From: Corynebacterium sp.
Lineage (GTDB): Bacteria > Actinomycetota > Actinomycetes > Mycobacteriales > Mycobacteriaceae
Assembly: GCF_022712275.1 (NCBI RefSeq)
Contig: NZ_JALAGU010000055.1
Coordinates: 1-64,000 of the forward strand
DNA: 64,000 nt
Reading direction: 5' to 3'
Position numbers and translations under genes: made by a program. Below are positions 19,833-28,557 of this stretch, piece by piece; the first letter of the stretch is position 1, and each line of letters begins with the position of its first letter. Under the pieces are notes generated by a model. That model searched no databases, was not told where the DNA came from, and saw only the letters and a list, made by a program, of their open reading frames with translations.

Positions 19833-20334
19833 AGGTGGCCTACCGGCCACCGTTCTCCTCTCCGTCGGGTCGGTGGTCACGGCACTGCTGCTCGCCTACG
19901 GATTCGGGTACCCCGGCGCTCTCACCGGCGCCGCCCTGGTCGCGGTCACCGCGATCGTCGTCTTCCGCCGCGACTCGGACCGGGAACTCCACGCGCTGCG
20001 TTGCTCGATCGAGCACTCGGCGTCCGACATCTCCCGTGTCCTGCACCAGTGGCACGAGTTCCACCATTCCGGTGCACCCGAGCACGTCCGCGACCGGACG
20101 CACCACCGACCCCGGCTGCTCAACCCCGACTGCGGGGTGGACAGCGTACGCCGGTTCCACCACGCCGCCCGGTCCTCCGAGAAGTTCCTCCACGGACTGC
20201 CGTCGAGAATCCACGGCACGACCACCGTCGCCGCGTTGACCACCCTGCTCCACGACACCGACCGTCACGCTGCCAGCCTCGACGCGCTGTGGCAGCGCGC
20301 GCGGCGGGAGTCCGGCACCCCCGATATCAGTTGA
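19825..20334 (+). CDS. Small membrane protein with His-rich cytoplasmic domain
   Basis: A 169-residue protein with two adjacent transmembrane segments near the N-terminus (about 5-25 and 30-47) and a soluble domain rich in His/Arg (LHQWHEFHHSG, RTHHRPR, RRFHHAA). GTG 19825 is chosen for the GGAGG 5 nt upstream, which lies within the Cys tail codons of the preceding gene. The eight-base overlap implies coupled translation. The Cys-rich tail of the partner and the His clusters here suggest metal handling, but that is only inference. Its end overlaps convergent dapF by 8 bp. Confidence 0.65.
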   Translation: MARGGLPATVLLSVGSVVTALLLAYGFGYPGALTGAALVAVTAIVVFRRDSDRELHALRCSIEHSASDISRVLHQWHEFHHSGAPEHVRDRTHHRPRLLNPDCGVDSVRRFHHAARSSEKFLHGLPSRIHGTTTVAALTTLLHDTDRHAASLDALWQRARRESGTPDIS

Positions 20335-21205
20335 GGACGGGCAGGTCCGCTGTCTCCACCGTGCCTCGGAAGAGAAGCTGGGAGGGGCCGCGCAGCTCCG
20401 AGCTGTCGGCGGTGACCGTCACCTGTACCTCACCGCCGGGGATACACACCCGCACCAGCCCGGCGTCCTCCCCGGTCGAGCGCAGTGCCGCCACCGCAGC
20501 GGCGACGGTCCCGGTCCCGCAGGACAGTGTCTCCCCCACACCCCGCTCGTGGACACGCATGTGCACCACGCCGTCGACCGGCGGAGTGACGAGTTCCAGG
20601 TTCACACCCGCCGGAAAGACGGCGGGATCCCATTCCGGGAGCACCTCCACCGGCAGCCCCGACAGTGCTTCCGGGCTCAGCCCCGGAACAACACAGGCCA
20701 GATGCGGGTTACCCATGTCCACGGCAGTGCCGTGGTAGGTGTCGCCGGCCAGTGTGGCGGAGGAGTCTCCGGACACCACCGGGGCGCCCATGTCCACACT
20801 GACATCGGCGGTGGATCCGGCGACGGCGTGGACGGTGAGCTCGCGGCGTCCGGCCCGGGTGCCGATGACGGCATGGTCTCCCTCGAGGAGACCGAGGTCG
20901 TGGAGTACATGGCCGAAGACCCGCACCCCGTTGCCGCACATCTCGGCCAGGGAACCGTCGGCGTTGCGGTAGTCCATGAACCAGTCATCGTCGGCGACAC
21001 CCTCCGGAACTCCGTCGATGACGCCGGCTGCCACGAGTGCACCGGTGGCGGCGATCCGGATCACACCGTCGCCGCCGATTCCCCGGTGGCGGTCCGCCAG
21101 ACCACGGACCAGCTCAGGGGTGAGGTCCACATCCACACCCGTGTCCGGGAGGATGACGAAGTCGTTGCCGGTGCCGTGTCCCTTGAGGAAGTCGAGTGTG
21201 CTCAT
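20327..21205 (-). CDS. dapF: DapF, diaminopimelate epimerase
   Basis: A 292-residue DapF that converts LL- to meso-diaminopimelate for lysine and peptidoglycan. The two catalytic cysteines are in EMCGNGVR and LSCGTGT. The N-terminal KGHGTGNDFVI motif is typical. The ATG at 21205 is 8 nt after TAGACT (21219-21214), whose TAG is the miaA stop codon. There is no Shine-Dalgarno, so a leaderless promoter is likely. Confidence 0.95.
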   Translation of the reverse strand: MSTLDFLKGHGTGNDFVILPDTGVDVDLTPELVRGLADRHRGIGGDGVIRIAATGALVAAGVIDGVPEGVADDDWFMDYRNADGSLAEMCGNGVRVFGHVLHDLGLLEGDHAVIGTRAGRRELTVHAVAGSTADVSVDMGAPVVSGDSSATLAGDTYHGTAVDMGNPHLACVVPGLSPEALSGLPVEVLPEWDPAVFPAGVNLELVTPPVDGVVHMRVHERGVGETLSCGTGTVAAAVAALRSTGEDAGLVRVCIPGGEVQVTVTADSSELRGPSQLLFRGTVETADLPVLN

Positions 21206-21216
21206 GGTGCCCGAGT

Positions 21217-22176
21217 CTACGTCGCCGCACCCCGGGTGGCCTGCGCGGCCTCGGTGGCCGTCCGCAGTGCCTCACCGGCCGGGTCAGCGCCGGAGGCGGC
21301 GATCCAGCGGATCCGCGGATCACGGCGGAACCACGCGCGCTGCCGCTTCGCGTAGCGACGGGTGCCGGTGACCGTGGCCTCCACCGCCTCGTCGAAGGTC
21401 AGTTCCCCGGCGAGATGGTCGAGCATCTGGGCGTAGCCGATGGCCTGACCGGCGGTCGAGTCACGGCGCAGTCCGTGGTCCACCAACCCGCGGACCTCGT
21501 CGAGCAGGCCGGCGTCCACCATGGTCGCCACCCGCTGTTCGAGCCGGGGGTTGAGCCAGTCGGCGTCGGCCTGCAGGCCGAGCAGCAGTGCGTCCCACCG
21601 CGTGGGCCGGTCCTTCGGCGGCTGTGAGGCGGCGAAAGGCCTCCCGGTCAGTTCGATGACCTCCAGGGCACGGACGGTACGGCGGGGGTCGCGGCGCTCG
21701 ATGATCTGCGCGGCGGCCGGATCCTGCCGGGCTAGTTCGTCGTGCAGGGCCTCCACCCCGATGCGCTCCAGTTCAGCCTCCCACCGCGCCCGGACCTGTG
21801 GATCGGTCGGCGGCAGGTCCCAGGCGTCGAACAGTGCCTGGACGTACATCATCGAACCGCCGACCACGACGGGGGTGCGTCCGCGGCCACGGATCTCCTC
21901 GACAACGGCGACGGCGGCGTCCCGGTAGGTGGCGACGGAGGCGGCGTCGGTGACGTCCAGGACATCGAAGAGGTGGTGCGGGATGCCCCTGCGTGCGTCC
22001 ACCGGGAGCTTCGCGGTGCCGATATCCATGCCGCGGTAGAGCTGCATCGAGTCGATGTTGACGACCTCACCGTCGAGCACCTCGGCCAGGGCGAGGGAGA
22101 TCTCGGACTTGCCGGCGCCGGTGGGTCCGACAACCGCGACCGGACTGGGCAGATGTGCGGGGACTGGTGAGGTCAT
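21217..22176 (-). CDS. miaA: MiaA, tRNA dimethylallyltransferase
   Basis: A 319-residue MiaA that prenylates A37 of tRNAs reading UNN codons. It shows the P-loop GPTGAGKS (about 16-23), the DSMQLYRGMDIGTAK motif and the C-terminal RRYAKRQRAWFRRDP motif. Start ATG 22176 lies 7 nt after TACAGT (22189-22184), consistent with a leaderless mRNA. A longer open frame upstream lacks family similarity. Its product is the substrate for MiaB, encoded nearby (24446-26035). Confidence 0.95.
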   Translation of the reverse strand: MTSPVPAHLPSPVAVVGPTGAGKSEISLALAEVLDGEVVNIDSMQLYRGMDIGTAKLPVDARRGIPHHLFDVLDVTDAASVATYRDAAVAVVEEIRGRGRTPVVVGGSMMYVQALFDAWDLPPTDPQVRARWEAELERIGVEALHDELARQDPAAAQIIERRDPRRTVRALEVIELTGRPFAASQPPKDRPTRWDALLLGLQADADWLNPRLEQRVATMVDAGLLDEVRGLVDHGLRRDSTAGQAIGYAQMLDHLAGELTFDEAVEATVTGTRRYAKRQRAWFRRDPRIRWIAASGADPAGEALRTATEAAQATRGAAT

Positions 22177-22297
22177 GGCACCGACTGTACAAAGCGGAGG
22201 GGCAAACCCTGTCCGCAGGGTGGTTTCGGTCCTCTGACATAATCGGTGGAGGTATTCCTGCCGTCTCAGACAACTCTCCCCGTGGAGGTTCTTCACC

Positions 22298-23632
22298 ATG
22301 ACCACTCCGAAGCCCGGACCCCGACCGACCCCCGGTGCCATGCCCGGCGCCCAGGCCGGATCCGTCAGTCGGACACCCGCCGCGACCCCGGTGGCCGCTG
22401 CCCCGGTCGAGCCGACCGATCCCACGCGCTTCGGCCGGATCGACGCGGACAATGTGGTGTGGGTGACAACCGCAGGGGGCGAGCGCCGCGTCGGTGAGTG
22501 GCAGGCCGGATCCCCCGAGGAGGGTCTGGCGCACTTCGGACGCCGCTTCGACGACCTCGTCGGTGAGGTTGCACTGCTGACCGCCAGGCTCGGGAGCCAC
22601 CCGGCCGAGGCGGTGCGCATCGGTCAGGACGCCACCGCACTGCGTGAGTCCCTGCCGACCGCCGCCGTCGTCGGTGACCTCGACGACCTGGACCGGCAGC
22701 TGGGGTCACTCGTCGACCGCGCCGGTCTCGTCGCCGCCGAAGAGGCGGAGAAGGCCCAGGCGCGCAAGGCGGCCGCCGGTGACCGTAAGGAGGAACTCAT
22801 CGCCGAGGTCGAGCTTCTCGGCACCGGGGCGGACACCGACTGGCGCGCCGCCGGAGACCGGCTGCACGCCGTCCTCGACGAATGGAAGGCACTGCCGCGG
22901 ACCACCCGGTCGGTCGATGACGCGCTGTGGAAGCGGTTCGGTGCCGCCCGCAACGCCTTCCATGAGCGCCGCACCGCCCACTTCGACGACCTTGACCGCG
23001 CCCGTGACCGGGTCCGCCGCGTCAAGGAGGACATCGTCGCCCGCGCCGAAGCCGTCCAGCATTCCACGGACTGGGGCGCCACGGCCCGCATCTACCGCGA
23101 CCTCATGACCGAGTGGAAGGCCGCCGGCCGTGCCCACCGTGCCGAGGACGACCGGCTGTGGGCTCAGTTCCGTGCCGCACAGGACGTCTTCTTCAACGCC
23201 CGCAACGCAGACAACGAGCGCAAGGACGCGGAGTTCGAGGAGAACGCGACCGCCAAACAGGCCCTGCTCGACGAGTACGATTCCCGCATCGATCCCGCGG
23301 CCGACCTGGACCGCGCCCGCACCCTGCTGCGCGAGCTCGAGGACAGGTGGGATGCGATCGGTTTCGTTCCGCGTGGCCGCGTCGCCGAGTTCGACGCGAA
23401 GATCGGGGCCCTGGAGTCCCGGGTGACCGACTACGCCGACGCACAGTGGAAGGCCACCGACCCCGAGGTACAGGCGCGCATCGACCAGTTCCGGGCGAAG
23501 GTCACCGACCTCACCGAGGCCGCTGAGGCGGCGGAGAAGGCGGGCAAGACCACGAAGGCCGCCGAGCTCAGGGCTCAGGCGGCACAGTGGTCGGAGTGGG
23601 CGGACGCCGCGGCCGGCGCCGTGGAGGACTGA
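22298..23632 (+). CDS. DUF349 repeat protein
   Basis: A 444-residue helical protein. The Pro/Ala-rich N-terminus (about 1-40) is followed by a conserved RFGRIDADNVVWV segment and three or four DUF349 repeats (WKALPRTTRSVDDALWKRF, WKAAGRAHRAEDDRLWAQF, WDAIGF). A coiled-coil-like end follows. It corresponds by position to the mycobacterial Ala/Arg-rich protein between miaA and miaB. The function of DUF349 is not established. GGAGG (22284-22288) precedes ATG 22298, and CATAAT at 22238 is a likely -10. Confidence 0.88.
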   Translation: MTTPKPGPRPTPGAMPGAQAGSVSRTPAATPVAAAPVEPTDPTRFGRIDADNVVWVTTAGGERRVGEWQAGSPEEGLAHFGRRFDDLVGEVALLTARLGSHPAEAVRIGQDATALRESLPTAAVVGDLDDLDRQLGSLVDRAGLVAAEEAEKAQARKAAAGDRKEELIAEVELLGTGADTDWRAAGDRLHAVLDEWKALPRTTRSVDDALWKRFGAARNAFHERRTAHFDDLDRARDRVRRVKEDIVARAEAVQHSTDWGATARIYRDLMTEWKAAGRAHRAEDDRLWAQFRAAQDVFFNARNADNERKDAEFEENATAKQALLDEYDSRIDPAADLDRARTLLRELEDRWDAIGFVPRGRVAEFDAKIGALESRVTDYADAQWKATDPEVQARIDQFRAKVTDLTEAAEAAEKAGKTTKAAELRAQAAQWSEWADAAAGAVED

Positions 23633-23661
23633 TTCTCTCCCCGTGGCCCGGTCCCCGGGGA

Positions 23662-24453
23662 TCACTCTTCGTCGGACCCCTGGTGAGCGTCCGTGTCGGC
23701 ACCCTGGTCCAACTCCCCCGGCTGCTTGTCGCGCTCTTCACGGGCACGTCGGCGGGCGGCTACCCGGGCCCGACGGTCATCGACATCCGTGGTGCGCGGC
23801 ACAGCCGGCATACCGACCCGCAGCCGCTGCTGGGCGGCCAGTGACTCCTCGTCCTTGTCCGCGGCCTCGCGTCGTCGGGTGTTGATCGCTGACTGGACCG
23901 CAGTCCGCCGGAAGACCCGGGTGGACAGGGCGATGACGATGATGAGTAGTCCGAGTCCGGTGAGCCAGAGACCGATACCGGGGCCGGATCCCGGCTCGTC
24001 CGGGCCACGGGTGTTGCGCATCCCCACCGCGAGGAAGCAGTAGAAGACGCCGATCCCGCAGACCACCCAGTTCACCCAGCCGACGATCGTCGCCGTGGAG
24101 ATGAGGGTGGCTGCCGTCAGCAGAATGCCACCGACGAACGCGAGCCAGACGAAGATCCGCTCGGGCATGGTGGTGAGGAACTGGTCGGACCGGTCGCTGA
24201 ACAGCAGGACATCGTATCCGCGGACCTCACCGGAGTGAGGCAGGAAAAAGGCGATGACCACGAGCAGGACGCCGATGATCAGCGGCACCGTCGCTGAGCC
24301 GAGGATGATCGTCCCGGCGGCTCGCCGCTCGGCGCGCGCGAGATCACCACCGGCCTCCTCCGCCAGGGAATCCACCCGCGCATTGATCGCCTCGGTGCGG
24401 CGACGCTGCCGCTCCTCCAGGGACGGAGTCCCCTCCTTGGTCACGTCACTCAC
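23662..24453 (-). CDS. Conserved membrane protein (Rv2732c-like position)
   Basis: A 263-residue protein with four transmembrane segments between about residues 50 and 180 and highly charged ends (EERQRRRTEAINARVD; RRARVAARRRAREERDK). It lies immediately downstream of miaB, as does the mycobacterial membrane protein Rv2732c. GTG 24453 (VSDVTKEG) is chosen because GAAGGAG sits about 10 nt upstream. It overlaps the miaB stop by 8 bp, implying coupling. No function can be assigned. Confidence 0.75.
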   Translation of the reverse strand: MSDVTKEGTPSLEERQRRRTEAINARVDSLAEEAGGDLARAERRAAGTIILGSATVPLIIGVLLVVIAFFLPHSGEVRGYDVLLFSDRSDQFLTTMPERIFVWLAFVGGILLTAATLISTATIVGWVNWVVCGIGVFYCFLAVGMRNTRGPDEPGSGPGIGLWLTGLGLLIIVIALSTRVFRRTAVQSAINTRRREAADKDEESLAAQQRLRVGMPAVPRTTDVDDRRARVAARRRAREERDKQPGELDQGADTDAHQGSDEE

Positions 24454-26035
24454 AGCCGCAGGCTCCTTCGTTGGTTGAACAGCACGCATCCCCGACGGTA
24501 CCCGCGACCGGGACAGGGGGCGCTCCGATTGTCGGCAGGCCGAGTCCGACACCCACCGGGGCGGTGGTCGGGGTCTTCCCGGTCTCCGCCATGTCCCCGG
24601 CACGGGTGCGGCGGTGGGACAGGACACCGTCGTCGGCGGTGAGGAAATGCGGGGCGGCGCCGGTGACGGCGACCTCCACGACATCACCGGGACGGATCTG
24701 GTCCGCGAGTCCGCCAGGGGTGAAGTGCACCAGACGTCCGTCGCGGGCGCGCCCGGTCATCCTTCGTGTGCGGTCGTTCTTGCGTCCGCCACCGGCCTGG
24801 ACGAGCAGTTCAACGGTGCGTCCGATCTGCTTCGCGTTCTCCTCGCCGCTGATCCGCTCCTGGAGTTCCTCGAGACGCTCGTAGCGGTCCTGGACGACGG
24901 CCTTGGGCACCTGGTTGTCCAGCTCGGCGGCCGGGGTACCGGGACGCGGCGAATACTGGAAGGTGTAGGCGCTGGTGAAACGGGACTCCTCGACGACGCG
25001 CAGCGTCTCCTGGAAGTCCTCCTCGGTCTCTCCGGGGAAGCCGACGATGATGTCGGTGGTGATCGCGGCGTCCGGCAGCCGTTCCCGGACCTTGTCGAGG
25101 ATGCCGAGGAATCTCTTCGACCGGTAGGACCGGCGCATGTCCTTGAGCACCTTGTCGGAGCCCGACTGCAGCGGCATGTGCAGCTGCGGGCAGACGGCCG
25201 GGGTCTCCGCCATCGCGTCGATGACGTCGTCGGTGAACTCGGCAGGGTGCGGGCTGGTGAAACGGAGCCGCTCGAGACCCTCGATCTCCCCGCAGGCGCG
25301 CAGCAGCTTCGAAAAGGCGCTGCGGTCGCGTTCCAGTGAGGGATCCGAGAAGTGGACGCCGTAGGCGTTGACGTTCTGGCCCAGCAGGGTCACCTCGGTG
25401 ACACCCTGGTCGACCAACGCCCGGACCTCAGCGAGGATGTCGCCGGGACGACGGTCCTGCTCTGTGCCACGCAGCGAGGGCACGATACAGAAGGTGCAGG
25501 TGTTGTTGCAGCCCACGGACACGCTCACCCAGCCGGCATAGGCGGACTCGCGCTTGGCGGGCAACACCGAGGGGAACTGCTCGAGGGCGTCGACGATCTC
25601 GACCTCGGCCCGGGCGTTGTGGGCGCTACGTGACAGCAGGGTCGGCAGGGAGCCGATGTTGTGGGTGCCGAAGACGACGTCGACCCACGGGGCGCGGGAG
25701 ACGACGGCGTCCTTGTCCTTCTGGGCCATGCAGCCGCCCACGGCGATCTGCATCCCGGGGTGGGAGGCCTTGACCTTCTTGAGCTGACCGAGGGTGCCGT
25801 AGAGACGGTTGTCGGCGTTCTCGCGGACCGCACAGGTGTTGAAGACGATCACGTCCGGGGTGTCGCCCTCCCCCACAGGCACGTAGTCACTGTCCTCCAG
25901 CAGACCGGAGAGTCGCTCGGAGTCGTGGACGTTCATCTGGCAGCCGAAGGTACGGACCTCGTACGTGCGGGCAGGGGCGTCCGGCGTCGAGACCGCCGGA
26001 GTCACCGGCGCATGAGCGTTCTGGTAGTCAACCAC
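24446..26035 (-). CDS. miaB: MiaB, tRNA-2-methylthio-N6-dimethylallyladenosine synthase
   Basis: A 529-residue methylthiotransferase. The N-terminal UPF0004 domain carries cluster ligands in CQMNVHDSE, NTCAVREN and GGCMAQ. The radical SAM motif is CNNTCTFCIVP, and the TRAM domain lies at about 400-460. Past TRAM is a low-complexity tail ending in CCSTNEGACGCE with four cysteines. GTG 26035 starts the homologous region. It lies 8 nt after TAGAAT (26049-26044), so an internal leaderless start is plausible. The frame extending to 26131 is rejected. It acts on the product of MiaA. Confidence 0.94.
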   Translation of the reverse strand: MVDYQNAHAPVTPAVSTPDAPARTYEVRTFGCQMNVHDSERLSGLLEDSDYVPVGEGDTPDVIVFNTCAVRENADNRLYGTLGQLKKVKASHPGMQIAVGGCMAQKDKDAVVSRAPWVDVVFGTHNIGSLPTLLSRSAHNARAEVEIVDALEQFPSVLPAKRESAYAGWVSVSVGCNNTCTFCIVPSLRGTEQDRRPGDILAEVRALVDQGVTEVTLLGQNVNAYGVHFSDPSLERDRSAFSKLLRACGEIEGLERLRFTSPHPAEFTDDVIDAMAETPAVCPQLHMPLQSGSDKVLKDMRRSYRSKRFLGILDKVRERLPDAAITTDIIVGFPGETEEDFQETLRVVEESRFTSAYTFQYSPRPGTPAAELDNQVPKAVVQDRYERLEELQERISGEENAKQIGRTVELLVQAGGGRKNDRTRRMTGRARDGRLVHFTPGGLADQIRPGDVVEVAVTGAAPHFLTADDGVLSHRRTRAGDMAETGKTPTTAPVGVGLGLPTIGAPPVPVAGTVGDACCSTNEGACGCE

Positions 26036-26186
26036 GTCAGCACATTCTAGTGCAGCGGAGCTCAGGTACCGAACGGGTGGACTGACGGTGAACACCACCG
26101 TCTGCAGCCACCGGTTCCGGTGTTTCACCACCGTTAAATCTGGTGCGCCGAATCACATTCCACCCCGATAGCAGTAGGCTGCAACT

Positions 26187-26942
26187 ATGACAGCAACAGA
26201 GAATGCCAACAGCATGATCCGCCTCACCGGGGTGAACAAGTATTTCGGCGACTACCACGCGTTGACGGATATCGACCTAGACATACCCGCCGGTCAGGTT
26301 GTCGTCCTCCTCGGACCGTCAGGATCCGGCAAGTCGACCCTGTGCCGCACGATCAACCGCCTGGAGACCATCGACTCCGGTGAGATCTACATCGACGGCG
26401 TTCTCCTGCCGGAGGAGGGCAAGGACCTGGCAGCACTGCGCTCCGAGGTCGGAATGTGTTTCCAGCAGTTCAACCTCTTCAGCCACATGACGATCCTCGA
26501 CAACGTCACCCTGGCACCGATGAAGGTCCGCGGCATGTCCAGGAAGGACGCCGAGGAGGAGGCCCACGCCCTGCTCCGCCGGGTCGGTATCGACGCCCAG
26601 GCCGACAAGTACCCCGCCCAGCTGTCCGGTGGTCAGCAGCAGCGTGTGGCCATCGCCCGGTCCCTGGCCATGCGCCCGAAGGTCATGCTCTTCGACGAGC
26701 CGACCTCCGCACTCGACCCGGAGATGATCAACGAGGTCCTCGACGTCATGGCCTCACTGGCCGCCGAGGGCATGACCATGGTGTGTGTCACCCACGAGAT
26801 GGGCTTCGCGAAGAAGGTCGCCAACCGGGTGCTCTTCCTCGCCGACGGCAAGATCGTCGAGGACTCCACCCCGGACAAGTTCTTCACCGACCCGGAGAGC
26901 GACCGGGCGAAGGACTTCCTAGCGAAGATCCTCGGCCACTAG
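26187..26942 (+). CDS. gluA: GluA, glutamate ABC importer ATPase
   Basis: A 251-residue polar amino acid ABC ATPase with Walker A GPSGSGKST, signature LSGGQQQR and Walker B VMLFDEPTSALD. First gene of gluABCD, the four-gene glutamate uptake operon known from C. glutamicum. ATG 26187 lies 6 nt after TAGGCT (26175-26180) and no ribosome site is seen, so it is probably leaderless. It is divergent from miaB. Confidence 0.95.
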   Translation: MTATENANSMIRLTGVNKYFGDYHALTDIDLDIPAGQVVVLLGPSGSGKSTLCRTINRLETIDSGEIYIDGVLLPEEGKDLAALRSEVGMCFQQFNLFSHMTILDNVTLAPMKVRGMSRKDAEEEAHALLRRVGIDAQADKYPAQLSGGQQQRVAIARSLAMRPKVMLFDEPTSALDPEMINEVLDVMASLAAEGMTMVCVTHEMGFAKKVANRVLFLADGKIVEDSTPDKFFTDPESDRAKDFLAKILGH

Positions 26943-26953
26943 GAGAGGTGCAG

Positions 26954-27847
26954 ATGAGTACACGCAGATTCCTCCGCAGAGTGACCGCCGCGGTCGTTGC
27001 GACGGCCGGTGCCCTGGCACTGGCGTCCTGCGGCTCCACCGAGGCCCGGTCGCTGCTCGACGACATCGAGAGCGGCCACGTCACCCTCGGCACCAAGTTC
27101 GACCAACCGGGGCTCGGTGAACGTACCCCGGACAAGGAGTTCATCGGTGTCGACACCGATGTCTCCCGCTACGTCGTCAACTACATCGCCGACAAGAACG
27201 GCTGGGACCACCCGGACATCACCTGGCGTGAGACCCCGTCTTCACAGCGCGAGACACTGATCAACAACGGCGAGGTCAACATGATCGCCGCCACCTACTC
27301 GATCAACGCCGGACGCTACAAGGCCGTCGACTTCGGCGGGCCCTACCTGGTCACCCACCAGGCTCTGCTCGTCCGCGGCGACGCCGGCATCAGCAGCCTG
27401 CAGGACATCGCCGACGGAACCCGGCTCTGCTCGGTCTCCGGCTCCACTCCGGCGCAGAAGGTCAAGGATGCGCTGCCGAAGGTGCAGCTCCAGGAGTTCG
27501 ACACCTACGCCGCCTGCGCCGAGGGCGTGAAGCAGGGCGTGGTGGACGCACTCACGACGGACGCCACCATCCTCGCCGGCTTCGCCGAGCGCTACAAGGA
27601 GCGCTACGGCGACGATTTCAAGGTCGTGGAGCTGAAGAACGAGGACGGCTCCTACTGGACCGACGAGAACTACGGTGTCGGACTGCCCAAGGGTGACGGC
27701 GCCGACCGGGACGCGGTCAACGAGGCTCTCACCGACATGTGGGAGTCCGGCGAGTTCCGGAAGATCATCGACGAGTACCTCGGCGAGGACTTCGATCCCG
27801 GTGACATGCCGGACATCGGAGACCTCTCGTTCCTGGACGAGAGCTAG
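26954..27847 (+). CDS. gluB: GluB, glutamate-binding lipoprotein
   Basis: A 297-residue solute-binding protein. A signal peptide with Arg-rich start (MSTRRFLRR) and lipobox LASC predicts a lipoprotein anchored at the outer face of the membrane. The body is a family 3 binding protein (VTLGTKFDQPGLG, VDALTTDATILAGF). The start ATG is 11 bp after gluA with AGGAGAGG upstream. It delivers glutamate to GluCD. Confidence 0.94.
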   Translation: MSTRRFLRRVTAAVVATAGALALASCGSTEARSLLDDIESGHVTLGTKFDQPGLGERTPDKEFIGVDTDVSRYVVNYIADKNGWDHPDITWRETPSSQRETLINNGEVNMIAATYSINAGRYKAVDFGGPYLVTHQALLVRGDAGISSLQDIADGTRLCSVSGSTPAQKVKDALPKVQLQEFDTYAACAEGVKQGVVDALTTDATILAGFAERYKERYGDDFKVVELKNEDGSYWTDENYGVGLPKGDGADRDAVNEALTDMWESGEFRKIIDEYLGEDFDPGDMPDIGDLSFLDES

Positions 27848-27867
27848 AAAGGGAGGTGGCGTAACCA

Positions 27868-28557
27868 ATGAGTTCCGAACTCTGGGCCGATATGGGCCCA
27901 CAACTGTGGTCGGCGTTCTGGATGACGATCAAACTGACCGTCGTCTCGGGCATCGGTGCCCTGATCCTGGGCACGATCCTCACCGCCATGCGTGTCTGCC
28001 CGGTGGGCATCCTGCGCACCGTGGCCACGGCGTACATCAACATTGTCCGTAACACCCCGCTGACACTGATCATGCTGCTGGTGTCGCTGGGACTGTACTA
28101 CCAGATGAATCTTCTGCTGGCCTCGAACTCGAGCACGTCGTTCATCGTGGACCAGAACTTCCGCCTGGCCGTGCTGGCCTTCGTGGCATACACCTCGACC
28201 TTCGTGGCTGAGTCGCTCCGGTCGGGCATCAACACCATCCCCTTCGGCCAGGCCGAGGCGGCCCGTTCACTGGGGCTGACCTTCATGCAGAACTTCCGCT
28301 ACGTGATCTTCCCCCAGGCGGTGCGTGGTTCGATCGTGCCACTGGGCAACACCCTCATCGCCCTGACGAAGAACACCACCATCGCCTCGGTGATCGGTGT
28401 CTCCGAGGCATCCCTGCTGATGAAGACGATGCAGGAAAACTACGCCAGTGACCTGTATGCCATCTTCGTCATCATCGCTGTCGGATTCATGATTCTCACC
28501 CTGCCCACCGGACTCTTCTTCGGCTGGGCGGGCAAACGATGGGCGGTGAAGCGCTGA
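27868..28557 (+). CDS. gluC: GluC, glutamate ABC permease subunit
   Basis: A 229-residue HisM-type permease with about five helices and the EAA loop SGINTIPFGQAEAARSLGL. GGGAGGTGG precedes ATG 27868. The stop overlaps the gluD start (TGATG). Confidence 0.94.
   Translation: MSSELWADMGPQLWSAFWMTIKLTVVSGIGALILGTILTAMRVCPVGILRTVATAYINIVRNTPLTLIMLLVSLGLYYQMNLLLASNSSTSFIVDQNFRLAVLAFVAYTSTFVAESLRSGINTIPFGQAEAARSLGLTFMQNFRYVIFPQAVRGSIVPLGNTLIALTKNTTIASVIGVSEASLLMKTMQENYASDLYAIFVIIAVGFMILTLPTGLFFGWAGKRWAVKR

Noticed and set aside
26036..26131. Longer MiaB start
   Set aside because: The extra residues lie in the miaB/gluA promoter region, with TAGAAT just before the GTG at 26035.
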